64,000 nucleotides of DNA, taken from the NCBI GenBank assembly GCA_015179125.1, contig WHVA01000078.1:1-64000 (forward strand), in the 5' to 3' direction. This document shows positions 46,036 to 57,728 of this stretch, one piece after another (position 1 is the stretch's first letter; each line of letters starts with the position of its first letter). A program made the translations under genes and the position numbers. The DNA is from Gautieria morchelliformis (taxonomy: Eukaryota; Basidiomycota; Agaricomycetes; Gomphales; Gomphaceae). The notes under the pieces are model-generated. The model saw nothing but the letters and a program-made list of their open reading frames with translations, searched no databases and was not told the DNA's origin.

Positions 46036-46800
46036 TCATGGTGCACGGTGGTCACCATAGAACCATATGGAATCAGCCAAGTAGGTGAGCAATGTTGCTA
46101 ATTCATGAATCAATGAAATGCCAGTGCTGGCCCTCTGTTCCTTGCCAGCAGACAAGCAAGTTGATACCGACTCACTTGGAGTCTCCGAATCAAGCGCGGA
46201 TGCATGATTGCTCGCTCGCGATTCTACAGCCGATATCGATAGACCCAGATCAAAGGGAGTCGGTAGTGTGTTAGGGTTGAGGCGCGTACTATCAGCTATA
46301 CGTTGTTTCTTGGCACATGGGGGAGTTGCTGTAGCACTTGTGCCCGATTCCAGATTGGACTCCTTACGATTCGTTCCACGCTGGGCTCCGGCAGCGAAAG
46401 GCATGTCCACTTCAGCCTCTTTGCCAGGCCAGCTCGCGTTGTCAGTTCTCGATGGCTCCTGGTTCTGCGGCAACGACATACCTTCAGCCACGATCATCTG
46501 TTTAACCTTCTCAAAATCTTCAAGAAGCTTTGCCTCGCCCTCCGGAATAAGGAGGTCGTGGTTCCAGCCCTCAATAGGAGGTTTTATGTTTGCGCTCTGT
46601 TGCTCATGAAAGGCTGCGAACGTGCCCTTCACACTGATGCCGTAGAGTTTCGGCAGGATGCATAGTGTCTGAAGTTCTTTCATGGTTTCACGCATATGAA
46701 TGTCATGCAGCGTATCCTTCAACTTCAAGTCGTCTGGGGTATCATGAGCCTTGACGTCGAGATAAAGAACAGGTTACAGCTCGACGACAAATGTTGCGAA
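46036..46800 (-). CDS. Hypothetical protein, probably 3' part of a longer gene
   Basis: A minus-strand open frame of 230 codons starts at 46728 and ends at 46036. The same frame can be entered from upstream (VKAHDTPDDLKLKDTLHD), so the ATG at 46728 may be internal and an earlier exon may exist around 46750-46870. The first 80 residues look well ordered (MKELQTLCILPKLYGISVKG), followed by a Ser/Thr/Pro-rich tail with a basic patch (CAKKQRI). I do not recognise the family with confidence. The order of features slightly recalls proteins near fungal FunK1-type kinases. Confidence 0.45.
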
Positions 46801-47105
46801 GTTTTCGGTTATTTGATAAACTTCGAACCACCTGGACCGAAACTGAGGAATTACCACGAAGCCAGAACCGGCTGGGAAGATGGTGCAAAGGAAGTTGTTG
46901 TATGGGCCGTACCACAATTATTGTGGTTTGGTGTCCGGCTACTCTCCTGAGCGCCTGCAGGCCTGGCCGCCCAAACAGTGCGGGTCGGCCGTCTTATCGG
47001 AAGGCAAGTCTCAAATGTTTTGGTATGTTTGCGGCCGGCAATCCAGGTCCCGCCAGCATTTTGAGCCTCGGTGAGTGGTATGGCGTGCTTGCTTAAGTGA
47101 GTTTT

Positions 47106-47115
47106 GTCACGTGAC
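47106..47115. promoter_or_regulatory. CACGTG palindrome upstream of permease 1
   Basis: GTCACGTGAC, a perfect ten-base palindrome with a bHLH-type E-box core, lies about 65 bases before the permease 1 ATG. A related site (ATCACGTGAC) lies at 52496-52505 in the divergent promoter of the membrane protein and permease 2. A regulatory role is inferred. Confidence 0.35.
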
Positions 47116-47178
47116 CTGCTTAGTACAGTATGCCTCTTAGATGTGTTGCGTTTCACCTACTAGGAACCCCTCTAACGA

Positions 47179-49677
47179 CATGTCGGTAACAACCCCGACC
47201 TCAGATCAAGTTGATGAGCGTACCAGTCTCATTGGTACTTACTCAAGTAGTGTGGTTGCGTATTCTGGGCCTGAGGAGGCGGTCCACCCCAGTTGTCTAC
47301 ACGAGGCAGATATAGAAAGAATAGAACGACCAGGGATCACCACCGCTAATACAACAGCCTTCGCAGGGGGTTGTCAGCACGACAGGTGCAGATGATTGCC
47401 ATCGGTGAGTTGAGAGTGACCCAATTGACTCTGTCTGAACCATGTGCTGTAGCGGGTACTATTGGAACAGGTTATTATTCATCGTTTGCATGTAAGACAT
47501 ACCGTTATGAACATTTATGAGCAGGGTTGTTCCTTGGTACAGGCCGATCGTTAGCAGAGGGAGGCCCTGCCTCTATCTTGATATGTTATTCTATCGTCAG
47601 TGGTATTGTTTATATCACCCTTCTTCTCCTCGGAGAGATGGCGACACAATACCCAGTAGCCGGTGCGTCTGACATAGCGCTGATTCATATTCTGCTCTGC
47701 AACACGACCAACACGTATATATATCAGGAAGCTTCAATGCTTACGCCACCCGTTTCGTAGACAATTCATATGGCTTCGCGTTGTCGTGGAACTACTGGTT
47801 AAATGATGCTATCTCCGTCGCCTCCGACCTCACGGCCGCGCAGTTGGTTCTCGCATACTGGGTGGATCGCGACACCTGGGTTATTTCTCTCGTCTTCCTC
47901 ATCTTCCTCCTCGCAGTTAATGCTTTCAGTGTTGGTGCTTATGGAGAATTAGGTTCTGTCATACTTGCGTTACCAACTCACAAAACACTGACACCACTTT
48001 AGAATACTGGATCTCATCTTTAAAGATGCTCACTATCGTAGCCTTTATAATTACTGGTGTGTTTGTCAACATCGGGATCAACAAATCTCACACGTACATT
48101 GGAACTTCTAATTGGCGTATTCCCGGGGCTCCCTTCGTCGGCGGCTTTGGAGGCTTTGCAAAGGTGTTCGTCACCGCAAGCTTTGCCTGTGAGTTCCACA
48201 TCACTACATCCTGAGAATAAAAGACATTGACCCATGGAAGGAGTGAGACTATCTCATCCCTTCCATGGCTCAGAGTCAGTGTGCTATATCGCGTGTATCA
48301 CTGTCCTAAGGTCTCCAGTCATTTCCCTGTGTCTGACAATTTTCAGATGGTGGAACAGAGTCGCTCGGAATCACTGCAGGTGAAACAAAGAATCCAACTA
48401 GAAATATGCCACGAGTTGTCAAATTCGTATTTTTTCGGTTAGTACATTCGTGGACTCACGTTTCAAACTGCTCCAAACCACCGGTGATCACTGTTGCAGC
48501 ATATTATTATTCTATATTTTGAGCATCCTTTTGATTGGTCTGAACGGTAAGATTCGGACGCTCAAAGAGTCCTCGTCTGTGGCAACTCGCTCACATCTAT
48601 GATCTGTTCATCACTAGTCCCCTGGGATTATCCCAATCTTTCAAACCAGGAGATCACGACTTCACCGTTCACACTGGTATTTGCGCAAGCGGGATCAAGT
48701 ACGCCTTGATTACGACCTGATATTTCTAATAAAATAACTTGTTCGTGCAGCCGTAGCCGCCTCCTTCATGAACACTGTGGTGCTGGTGTGTTTTAAACTT
48801 TCTTTTCCGATTATCTTCCCCTTTTTATCCTCCCACGAAAGACGTCGGTGCTGTCTGCTGGGAACCATGCTCTTTTTGCGGGCACTCGCGTTTTGCACAA
48901 CCTCTCACTCCACTCTCACGCTCCCACTTTCTTCGCTCGAACCAATCGGCATGGCGTACCTTACGTGTCATTGTTAGCCACCGCGTCCATATCCGGGTTA
49001 TGCTTTGCAAGCAGGTACGTGGGAAGCGGTCAACTTTGGGTCTGGTTACAGAATCTAGTTGGGGTGTCAAACCAGGTATGTCTTCGTGCATCACTCCTGT
49101 GCCATTCTGTCTCTTCGGACTCATTCATAAATGTCTAGATTGCCTGGTTTTCGATTGGGTTATCTAGCTGGCGCTTTCGTCGTGCCTGGATTTTGCAGGG
49201 ACGGGATAGATCAGAGCTTAAGTTCCAGGGCGCACAATGGACCTGGGGATGGGGTCCGCCCTTTGTGGTGCGTCCACATATACTTGTAGCCATGTCGAGG
49301 AGGTGTATCAACCAATTTTTTGCCAGGTCGTCTCGGTATTTGCAATCATTATCAGTAAGTTTCCTTCTTAACTGTTCTTGAATGGCTTCTTGATATTCCC
49401 TTTTTCCTCAATAACAGTTCAAGGGTACTCTTCTATCATACCTCAGTTTTCTCCGATAAATTTCGTTTCCCTTTACCTGCAACTCCCTTCCATGCTCATC
49501 TTGATCATCGGGTGGAAACTCGTACATCGCATCCGTTCTCCCGATCTCTCCTTGATCGATCTGCATGCGGAGGAACACGTGGATGCAAAGGACGACTGGC
49601 GTGACGATGCCGAGCGGGAACAGCGGACCAAAGGGAATCTTGGTTGGGCATGGAGGACTTGGTATCTGATGGCATAG
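47179..49677 (+). CDS. Amino-acid permease 1 (APC superfamily, fungal YAT type)
   Basis: A plasma-membrane amino-acid/proton symporter is expected. Inferred exons after the first are 47453-47470, 47525-47662, 47728-47952, 48003-48188, 48347-48437, 48500-48546, 48618-48698, 48751-48785, 48842-49075, 49139-49267, 49327-49354 and 49418-49677. All keep one frame, for about 500 residues. The conserved start of the transporter reads GTIGTGLFLGTG, followed by MATQYPVAGSF, FALSWNYWLNDAI, FAYGGTESLGITAGE and NHALFAGTRVL, all typical of the fungal family, with about 12 hydrophobic segments. The C-terminal cytosolic tail ends NLGWAWRTWYLMA. The first exon is uncertain: the ATG at 47179 and the block LSARQVQMIAI (47371-47404) are one base out of phase, so a short intron or a lesion lies near 47300-47370. 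Confidence 0.85.
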
Positions 49678-50213
49678 CCCAGGCAGATGCTGTAAACGGT
49701 AGCAGTAATCTATGATTGGCATCGGCCTCTCCTGAGTGATCTGGTCATTTTGTTGCCCGGCCTTCTGTGGAGCTTATCCCTAAAGCATGGGTTGAAACAA
49801 TGCTACAGGCCGATGGTAGTATAGTACTGCCAGTACGATATGGCTCTATAGTATGTACAATTTGACGGTGTTAATTCACACATAAGTTGTTCATTGATCT
49901 AGTTGACCCCCACCGCCGGCAGTACGCGCTATCAGTAGTTATAGGAAGCTTTATGCAAAAATCTATCACATATGGTCCATATATATTCTGATGCACAAGT
50001 ACAGGTAACTAATTGGAGACAGGACAAAATATGCACCAGTGACACAATGATAATGCAGAAAATGTATGTGGATGGCACTTGAGTATACAAATCATAATGA
50101 ATCAATAATAACGATGCGCAATGGATGGGATAATGAATGGGTGGGAGGTAACAAGCGTTAGGATGATGCCTAGAATAAAAAGAGGAGAGATACTAGGGAG
50201 GTTTATATTACCT
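49678..50213. other. Convergent 3' intergenic region
   Basis: It lies between the ends of permease 1 (plus) and the membrane protein gene (minus). It is AT-rich with no coding frame, and presumably holds both transcript ends. Confidence 0.5.
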
Positions 50214-52364
50214 CTAGAAGGCAATACCCGGGCCCCTCAGCCCTTCCAAGTCATGCTTGTTGATGTCTTTCCTAGACTTTGTCCAGGGAGCCACAGATAG
50301 ATTTGGATGTCTACCTTCCTCAGGATCTGGGTTTCGCATTCCAGTCTCTTTGATGGAGTTAGGCATCAAATCCTTGATGGTAACGCTCGAGTTGCCCGAG
50401 CTCGACGACGAGATGGCCGGAACTGATGAAGCCGAAGATTCATGCGGGATGGCCGTGGAGGTGGACGAAGAAGAATTGGCAAACCCACTCCTATAGATAG
50501 AATACAACGAAATAGACGAGAACGTGGGCGAGGGCGCCACAAAGCCTTGGGGGGAGAGACCCGCTCGTCGTGCATGTGCTGATCCATCAGGCATGTACAG
50601 TCCCCTAGCTTCGTCACCAGCTTCTGTCTCTGCATACTCGCTCACCGAATCGAGGGCTGGCGGGGCAGCCTCGATCACTATCACAGGGCCAACTCCCTGT
50701 GTCGGTTCGTTTGGAAGTTCCGATCTGGCCACAGGGGAGGCTAGGTAAGGCAATACAGGTGTCTGCTCTGGTCTGGGATTCAGAAGGTATGACGACATGG
50801 GGATCGGTGCTGGTGATCGGTTCTTGGTGGGGAAAGCACCGGGAGAAGCAATGCCATCATATACAGATACAGCAATCGAGACACGCCTGTCAGAATGAGG
50901 ACCGTGCTGGGGATCATTTCGACCGAAGTGTTTGTGATTCCATGTCCCAGTACGTGCGTGGTTAGCCATATCTGGAGAAAGCAGCCCAAGTGAGTCGGGT
51001 GCCAGTGGTCGACAGCGCACATGTGCCGGTAGAGGGTCTTTCACGGCCTCCCACCGTTTCTTGGGCTGCCCTCCCTGCAGGTAACTTTGAACTCGAGAAG
51101 TAGAGTTTTGACTGGGTATTGCTACTGGGTGCGAGATCGCGAACCCTGACTGGCCGTAATCATAATCTCCCCGTGTGGCGGTTGGCAGAGCCGGGAGATT
51201 TATCAGTTGTGGCGGTAGGGTACGCGGAAGGTGAGGGGATACACGACTGGGAGCAGTGACCAAACCCGCGCATACAGGAGGAGGTGTGCCAAAAGGGTTG
51301 TCGAAGTTCTATCGAGCCAGGGAGTTCAAAAAGGGAGGCGAGTCTCGCAGGATCTCACTTACCGCCTTCTCTAGCTCCCCATCCAAACTAGTTTCTGCTC
51401 CACTAATATAGCGTATCATGGGTGTTGCTGAATTGGCACTTGCAACTCTATGTGCTCCAATGCCTGCCAGTCCAGCAGTACTATGGATGCATGACACATA
51501 TGCGGGCTTGTCGATATTTCCACCATCTCCGTCCTTGCTTGGAATTACGCGACTAGCGCGACCAGCGCTGACTCGAGAAAACGATGAAAGTCCCGCTCCT
51601 TTCCTCTCTTTACTGTTGAACACGAGATCGCCCCTATCAGATGGTACTTCATTCATCCCAGGCCTCCGCGCAAGGCGTATCCTGCGCCGTCGACTTATGA
51701 TGAAGAATCCCAGAATTGCGAGGACGGGTACACCAGCCAGCACGCCAATAATGGCGAAGCGTATCTTCGAGGCGGAGTTGGTGCTAGTTCCAGCGGCGGG
51801 TGGGGACGACACGCTGGGCTGCCCAATAATAGAGTTAATAGATTCAGCGACCGGTGAGGATGACTGAGTATTATGTTGTTGAGAGGATAAGCTTGCAGTG
51901 TGAAGCCCCGTGCTTGAGGAAAGACGTGTTGCAAATGGTACTGGAAAATCGGGTGTGGAACTATATTTGGGGTTCGTTAATGTTGATGCGATTGCATGTG
52001 TCACTGTCTGGTAATTGGCCACCTGGGTCGTGACAGACGCGGCAAGTGCGAGAGCCCGGTCACTGACAGCTAAAAAGGAGACAGTTATGCAGTATATTGG
52101 AGCACAGACGGGTGGGTACCTTTGGGGGATGGGTGTATTGTGTGATAATCAGGTGCCACAGGCGCCATGGATGGTACTGGTGATGGCGACACACTAAACG
52201 GAAGTGGTCCAGCTTCATCGGGCCTATCTGTACCCCAATGGGTTGGTAAAACAAAAAAACTCCATTTATTTCAACTGACCATTCGACACATATCTCAGCG
52301 TCGGGGTTCCTGCTACAACGCGAAGAAAAAGAACGGGTACAACAAGGAACATGTTGTGATGCAT
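50214..52364 (-). CDS. Secreted or single-pass type I membrane protein, Ser/Thr-rich
   Basis: Four inferred exons (52280-52364, 52120-52227, 51363-52069, 50214-51308) splice to exactly 665 codons. Residues 1-20 form a signal peptide (MHHNMFLVVPVLFL). An ectodomain of about 145 residues is rich in Ser/Thr/Pro, so likely O-glycosylated, with one VANYQTVTHAI helix-like part. A membrane segment at about 168-189 (IIGVLAGVPVLAILGFFII) is followed by SRRRRIR, the positive-inside signal. The long cytosolic tail is disordered and Ser-rich. The layout recalls fungal mucin-like sensors, but no cysteine-rich WSC domain is present, so the role is unknown. The gene is divergent from permease 2. Confidence 0.75.
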
Positions 52365-53032
52365 GAGCTTACAAGGAGCTTCATACGCTACCTTGATTCC
52401 TGAAGTGAATGTGAACTTAAAGAAAGTGTATGTAGTGAGAAAGACGAGACGTGGCTGCCTGGAGGACACCTTTCAGGCTAACGAGCATAGTCGCGATCAC
52501 GTGACTCGGGAACCAGCTTGGTCAGCAGATCGCCGTAACCCTTTTCGGGGCGTTTAGATTCAATGGGCTGGAGCAAATCGAGCAAATCGAGCGCACACCT
52601 GACTCTGGTGCTGTGGCTAGAATATGCTACCCCGCATGGAAGTCGCTGCCCTCCTTACGACATCAAAGACAAGAACTATGGCTTTCTTTCTCACGGCGAG
52701 GGTCCTCATGTATTAGTTCTAGCATATCCGGCGGTTATCAGCGCATATCGTGGGCGCATATACTTATCCAGTACCTTATCAACCTGTCATGGCTCCAGAT
52801 TGGCTACCCTCGCTACAATCGAGATCGGAAGCTTTCCGTCCCTCGCGGTGATGTTACGGTAACGTCATCCGAGGGTTCTATCCACACCGGCCGGAGTGAC
52901 ACCCTTATCGGGATTCAGGACAATGTACAGGAACCAGGACAATGTACATTCAAATGTCTTTGAGCTTCCCACGTTGGATTGCCTCCTACCCGAGGGCGTC
53001 TGGCTGCCTTTTGTCACTTATCCACCTACTCC
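52365..53032. promoter_or_regulatory. Divergent intergenic region
   Basis: It lies between the start of the membrane protein gene (minus) and permease 2 (plus). It carries a CACGTG palindrome (ATCACGTGAC, 52496-52505) and a tandem CGAGCAAAT repeat near 52570. Open frames at 52563-52963 have no motif and no codon signature. Probably a shared promoter. Confidence 0.4.
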
Positions 53033-55383
53033 ATGGCCTCTTCTGATAAGATCGACTCCACTACCAACGACGTGCTGTCTGTAAAAGATACGCTCACTGA
53101 TGATGCCTTGTTAGCCAAATTGGGGTATAAGAGCGTATTCAGACGCGAGTTTTCAGTGAGCCCAGTCAGTACTACAGGCGTTAGATTTGCATCAAATGTG
53201 CGAAGCTCGTAGAAACTGTGTCGTTTGCTTTCAGTATCATGGGCGTCATCTCCTCGGTCTCATCCACGTTATCATTCGGCCTTGTTTCTGGTGGGCATTT
53301 TACTTTGCACAGCAGATGTTTATGCTGATCGACAGAGGGAAGGTGGACACGTGGGAATGGTCTGGGGATGGTTTATACCTTGCCTGTTCGTAATGACAAT
53401 TGCCGCCTCTGTTGCTGAGCTAGCGTCCTCTATGCCGTATGTTCAAATACCTTCACATTGTTATCAGTGTTTATTGGCTCCGAGATAGGACAAGTGCTGG
53501 CCTTTACTACTTCGCGGCCAAAATGGCCCCAGAACGCCATGCGCCCCTTGCAAGCTGGTTCACGGGTTGGGCGAACATAACCGGCCAAGTGACACTGGTT
53601 TGTTCTATTGACTTTACGTGGTGAGTCTTTTGTTTTGTTGCCATCAACTCATGGATGGCCTTCTGAGCTAATTTATGCTTTGTAATATGTAACTCTTACC
53701 TTTACCGTGTCGCTTAATGTTAGCGCCCAGATGATAACCACCGCGATCGCAGTCGGGTCTGATGGTAACGTGTCCCTCGGATCAGGACCTACATTCGGAA
53801 TCCTACTCGCAATACTATTTGTACATGGGATAGTGTGCAGTGCTGCCACGAAAATCCTTGCGCGTTTGAACCTATTCTATGTTGTGGTAAATGGTACTTT
53901 TCTATCTGTATATTCTCATGTCCCTCCTTGATCACATCTTTCTCAGTTGCCACAAGCGTTGCTGCGATAATTACACTACTCGTATGTTCAGGAGGGAATA
54001 AGGTGTCTACCAAAGACGCATTTACACTTTTTGAAAACAACACCGGTTGGGCAAACAGTACGTGATGTGCCTGGCCTATCTCTTAGGCCTATGATTTTTT
54101 ATACGCTCGTATTGACAGACGGTTGGGCGTTTCTGCTCGCTTTCACTGCCCCCATGTGGACGCTTACTGGATGTGCGACTGTTTTTATCTATATCGTTCA
54201 CGTGTGTATTTATGAAGTTGACAGATGACTCGGCGGCACATATCTCTGAAGAGACGTCAGGTGCTGCACGTGCCGCTCCCATTGCTATTCTAGTTGGAGT
54301 TGCAGGTACCGCATCCCTCGGTAAGTGGTTACCTGTATATACCCCTGCATTCAACTAATGCATCTCCCAATACACGTTCCATAGGCTGGCTAATACTCAT
54401 TTCCGCATCATTCGCAACAGCCTCAGTCTCTAACCTCCTAGGGACTTCTCTGGCCCTCCCAATGGGGCAGTTATTCTTAGATGTTCTCGGTAAGAAGGGA
54501 ATGCTCGCCATCTGGAGTTTCATCATTGTTGTCCAGGCTAGTATCTACCATTCTGCACATACTTCATCTCTGATCATTGCTGAAATTCTCCGGTTGTTGT
54601 TGTCCACTAGTTTGTGACTGGTGCTGCGCAAGGTGTAGATGCGTCTCGTGTGGTTTACGCATTTGCACGAGACAATGCACTCCCCGGGTCACGTTTCTGG
54701 CGTCAAATCAACCCACACACTCAGACACCTGTCAATGCTGTGTGGATTGTGATGGTACGTGAAACCAGATCTTTTCCAAAGTCCTCCTGGGTGGAGACAA
54801 TCTAATCGGACGTGACCTTCTCTAGGTTTGCTCTGGAATTTGTGGCCTACTTGGGTTCTCACAGGCAGCTCTAACCTCTCTCGCTGGGTGCGTCAAGTCC
54901 CTTAGCAACTTGGTCTACCTGTTCCCGTCCAACCCGTATCCTGTCGTTTTGTAGCGCTTCTGTGATAGGGTTATATCTTTCGTATGCAGCCCCCGTGTTC
55001 CTACGCATTACGTCTGGACGAGATAAGTTTATCCCGGGCCCCTTCCAACTTGGCGCTTGGGCAGTTCCGATAGGAACCATCGCATGCCTGTGGGTGTCGT
55101 TTATCACAACACTACTTCTATTCCCGTCTAGTAGCCATCCAGGAGTCAATGGAATGAGTGAGTGGTGCTTCGCACAGTGCGTTTCTGACGACATGAATGT
55201 TTATCCTCTTCCGATTCGTCAGATTATGCCATCGTTATTATTGGAGCCGTTGCTGTTTTTGCAGGCGGTTGGTGGATTATAAGTGCCCGAAAGTGGTTCA
55301 AAGGTCCGGTCAGGACTGTCGAGTCGCATACGTTTGAATCGCCTCCAGGGTCTCTGTCGGAGGGCGTTTCAGAGAAGAAGTAA
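53033..55383 (+). CDS. Amino-acid permease 2 (APC superfamily, ACT/GABA-choline type)
   Basis: It resembles fungal Uga4/Hnm1-type permeases for GABA, choline or related amines. The protein starts MASSDKIDSTT. Conserved blocks in order are LGYKSVFRREFS, VETVSFAFSIMG, GHVGMVWGW, SVAELASSMPTSAGLYYFAA, GWANITGQV, TGYDSAAHISEET, QFVTGAAQGVDASRVVYAFAR, NAVWIVM, VIGLYLSYAAPVFL and a cytosolic tail ending SEGVSEKK. It has about 12 membrane segments and about 13 exons with short introns. One intron (54537-54610) has a GC-AG donor (CAG|GCTAGT), needed to keep the QFVTGAAQ block. The junction near 53292-53340 is one base out of frame with normal GT-AG sites, so it is either an unusual splice or a lesion. 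Confidence 0.85.
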
Positions 55384-55942
55384 GGACGGAAGATTGACGA
55401 CCACGTTTAATATGTCGGAAGAATGTTAATGAATGAGGACCAACACATCGTTGATTGCTTGATGAAGAGTCAGAAATGTGCCTGCCTGCTTGCCATGCAT
55501 GTACGTCAATACAATGGGTGGTTGGGGAGTCTTGGAAACCTCGTTCGATCACGTTTCCGGTACAATGACTCAGGGCAGAGCTAGAATCGCAGCTTCAAAT
55601 GTCCCATGAGTGTTTGACTCATGTGACAGTGATAACCCTCACGTAACCTTCACCGGCGAGATGAAAGCAGGGTAGCTACCGTCTTCTCACAGCTTGCTAC
55701 AGGCGAACATCAGGTCATCCACTCCGTCTATCTGCAAGTGTCAATAGTTTCAGTTTCTCGCTGTCCGTGTTATTAGCCAAACCTCTCCTTCCAGGAAGGC
55801 CAGCCTGGACAAAGCATCATGAGTGCTTGAGGCGGAGCTAGCCGAGAGACCAACCATGTCTACACGTTTCCCTTCAACTTCCATATTGCAGGCTCGTTCT
55901 TTCGGTCATTCTCGTTCGAGCTGGCATCTGAAGCTGCGTAAG
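55384..55942. other. Intergenic, no gene seen
   Basis: It holds the 3' end of permease 2 and the downstream side of the kinase-like relic. No motif or convincing frame. Confidence 0.4.
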
Positions 55943-56713
55943 CTATCGGCGACACCTCGGTGAACCAGCGTCGTCTCCGGGACACCCGTTCCCTCTCAAT
56001 AGTCTGGTTAAAGTTGAAACCGCCATAGGGTCCGCGGTCTGGGGCATACGGCGTGCGGTGTCGGACCTGTACAATATTCGGCGACGTACCTCGACTTCTT
56101 CTTCATCCCCCACTCGCTCCTCCCATACCTCGTCGTCCACGTCAGCTTGACGGACGATGGCGTGTCCGAAATCGGTGAGAACGGCCCGGGTAGGTGTGAT
56201 GAGGATGTTATCGGAGCGTATGTCGGCGTGAATGACACCGTATGAGGGGAGGCTGTGTACGGCGGCCGTGAGTCAGTGTGCAGGCGATGAGTAGTCATGG
56301 AGAGAGGAGTCGACGGATGTGAGGCAGGCCCCATCGACATGCTCAGGAATGAGCCCGTAAACAAGAGATGCCGGGGTGTCATTGTCGCCGCTTGAGGGGG
56401 AGACAACGACCGCACCGTAGCATTTGGGGATGATCATCCCTTGCAGAGCATCTAACCGCCGATACGCTTCGCCTTCGTTGTCAAATCTTTTCAATAGGAA
56501 CAAATAGCGTAGTGGACCATATGGCAGTCTGTGAGTTGGTGATATAGAACGTAAACATAGTCGTACGTTACACAGTTGCCGGCACTGCTCCTCCGCCCAG
56601 TCGTGAAGTTCGCTGTAGTCGTCCTCCGGCGTGCGGTCAAAATCGTCCTCCATTTCTCCCGATGTTATCGCCGTCCAGCGCGCTTTGCAGCTGATTCGCG
56701 TGCAGGAGATCAA
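55943..56713 (-). pseudogene. Protein-kinase-like gene with an in-frame TGA
   Basis: The minus-strand frame from 56713 carries a kinase-like N-lobe (FLLKRFDNEGEAYRRLDAL, with likely Lys and helix-C Glu, then IPKCYGAVVV and a hinge-like block LVYGLIPEHVDG). The same frame reads TGA at 56273-56275, then continues without a shift into VIHADIRSDNILIT, the equivalent of the catalytic HRD loop, and TDFGHAIV, the DFG motif. The motif order and HxDIRxDN form match a basidiomycete-specific kinase-like group. The stop between N-lobe and catalytic loop would remove activity unless it is spliced out or read through, and no intron of normal size covers it. The Gly-rich loop is also not clear. Confidence 0.65.
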
Positions 56714-57059
56714 GGCTGGTCATCGAATCTTCTATATGCGCATTGTCTGGCTTTTCGTAAAGGGGAGAAAGACGTTATATATGCGTACGTTGAGAGCGGC
56801 ATGACTCGTGCTCGATGTACAAGAGCCTACAAGATGCTCGAGAGGCAGCACAGAATCTGCAGTGTAATCAAAGCCTGCAGGGCCGCTCGAAGAGAGCATG
56901 AGGGCCAAGTACTGTAAGCGCGGAACACGACGAGATGAAGGTGAGAGACAAAAGAGAGATGTGTATTTGTTAATGGTGATATATGCACTGGATATGCGGT
57001 GGAGGCCACGAAAGTTGGAAGGTCGTATATAGCCTCTAAGCGATTGGCGCTACGAACCT
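56714..57059. other. Intergenic, no gene seen
   Basis: It lies between the start of the kinase-like relic and the minisatellite-bearing repeat. No motif seen. Confidence 0.4.
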
Positions 57060-57594
57060 TGGGGGGTGCCAGTTCACTGTACTGAGGGGCGCGATACGCA
57101 CGGTACTGAGAGGCGGGATACGGTGCACGTGCGCATTATGGAGGGGCAGCCTATGGTGCAGGTCCACCGTACTGAAGGGCGCGATACGGTGCTGAGAGGC
57201 GGCGTAGTGACGGTGCACGTGCACCATACCGAGAGGCGGCGTACGGTGTAGGTGCACCATACTGAGAAGCGGGGTACGGTGCACCTGCACCGTATGGAGG
57301 GGCGGCCTATGGTGCAGGTTCACCGTACTGAGGGGCCGGATACGGTGCGGAGAGGCGGCGTACAGTGCACGTGCACCGTACTGAGAAGCGGGATACGGCG
57401 CGGGTGCACCGTATGCCATAGAGGCGTAAGGACGGTCGGCGGTCACCGTATGTAGATGCGAGGAGACGGTTCAGGTGAACAGGATGTGGAGGCGTAGGAA
57501 TGGGCGTCTGAATTACACATGTATTTTGCAGCAGGTTGCACATGTAATTTACAACAGGTTGTAGTATAGTACTGTTTCCAACAGCCGGCGTCTG
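57060..57594 (-). repeat. Minisatellite-bearing repeat element, copy B (inverted)
   Basis: On the minus strand it reproduces copy A (44835-45250): the head beginning CAGACGCCGGCTGTTG ends here at 57594, followed by the TACAACCTGTTGTAAA repeats, the GCCTCCACAT and TCACCTGAACCGTC blocks, then about ten tandem units. Unit starts on the plus strand are 57120, 57153, 57186, 57210, 57243, 57276, 57309, 57342, 57362 and 57395, mostly period 33. The core ACGGTGCACGTGCACCGT is a perfect palindrome. The head end lies only 134 bases upstream of the NLR-type gene's start codon. Confidence 0.8.
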
Positions 57595-57728
57595 CTGCCT
57601 GCCCACCTTTGGTGTAGAGGCGCTCGCAGTGCCTGTCAAGTCTTCTTTTCCACGTTCTCACCGCAGTTCAACTGCCTTGCACTAGCACTGCCTCCTTCGT
57701 CCCCCATACCACGACCTCTAACTCCTCC

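Noticed and set aside
52563-52963. Overlapping open frames in the divergent promoter
   Set aside because: No motif or conserved composition. They lie between two divergent starts.
57036-57446. Minus-strand open frame of 136 codons
   Set aside because: It translates the 33-bp minisatellite of repeat copy B. Periodic content only.
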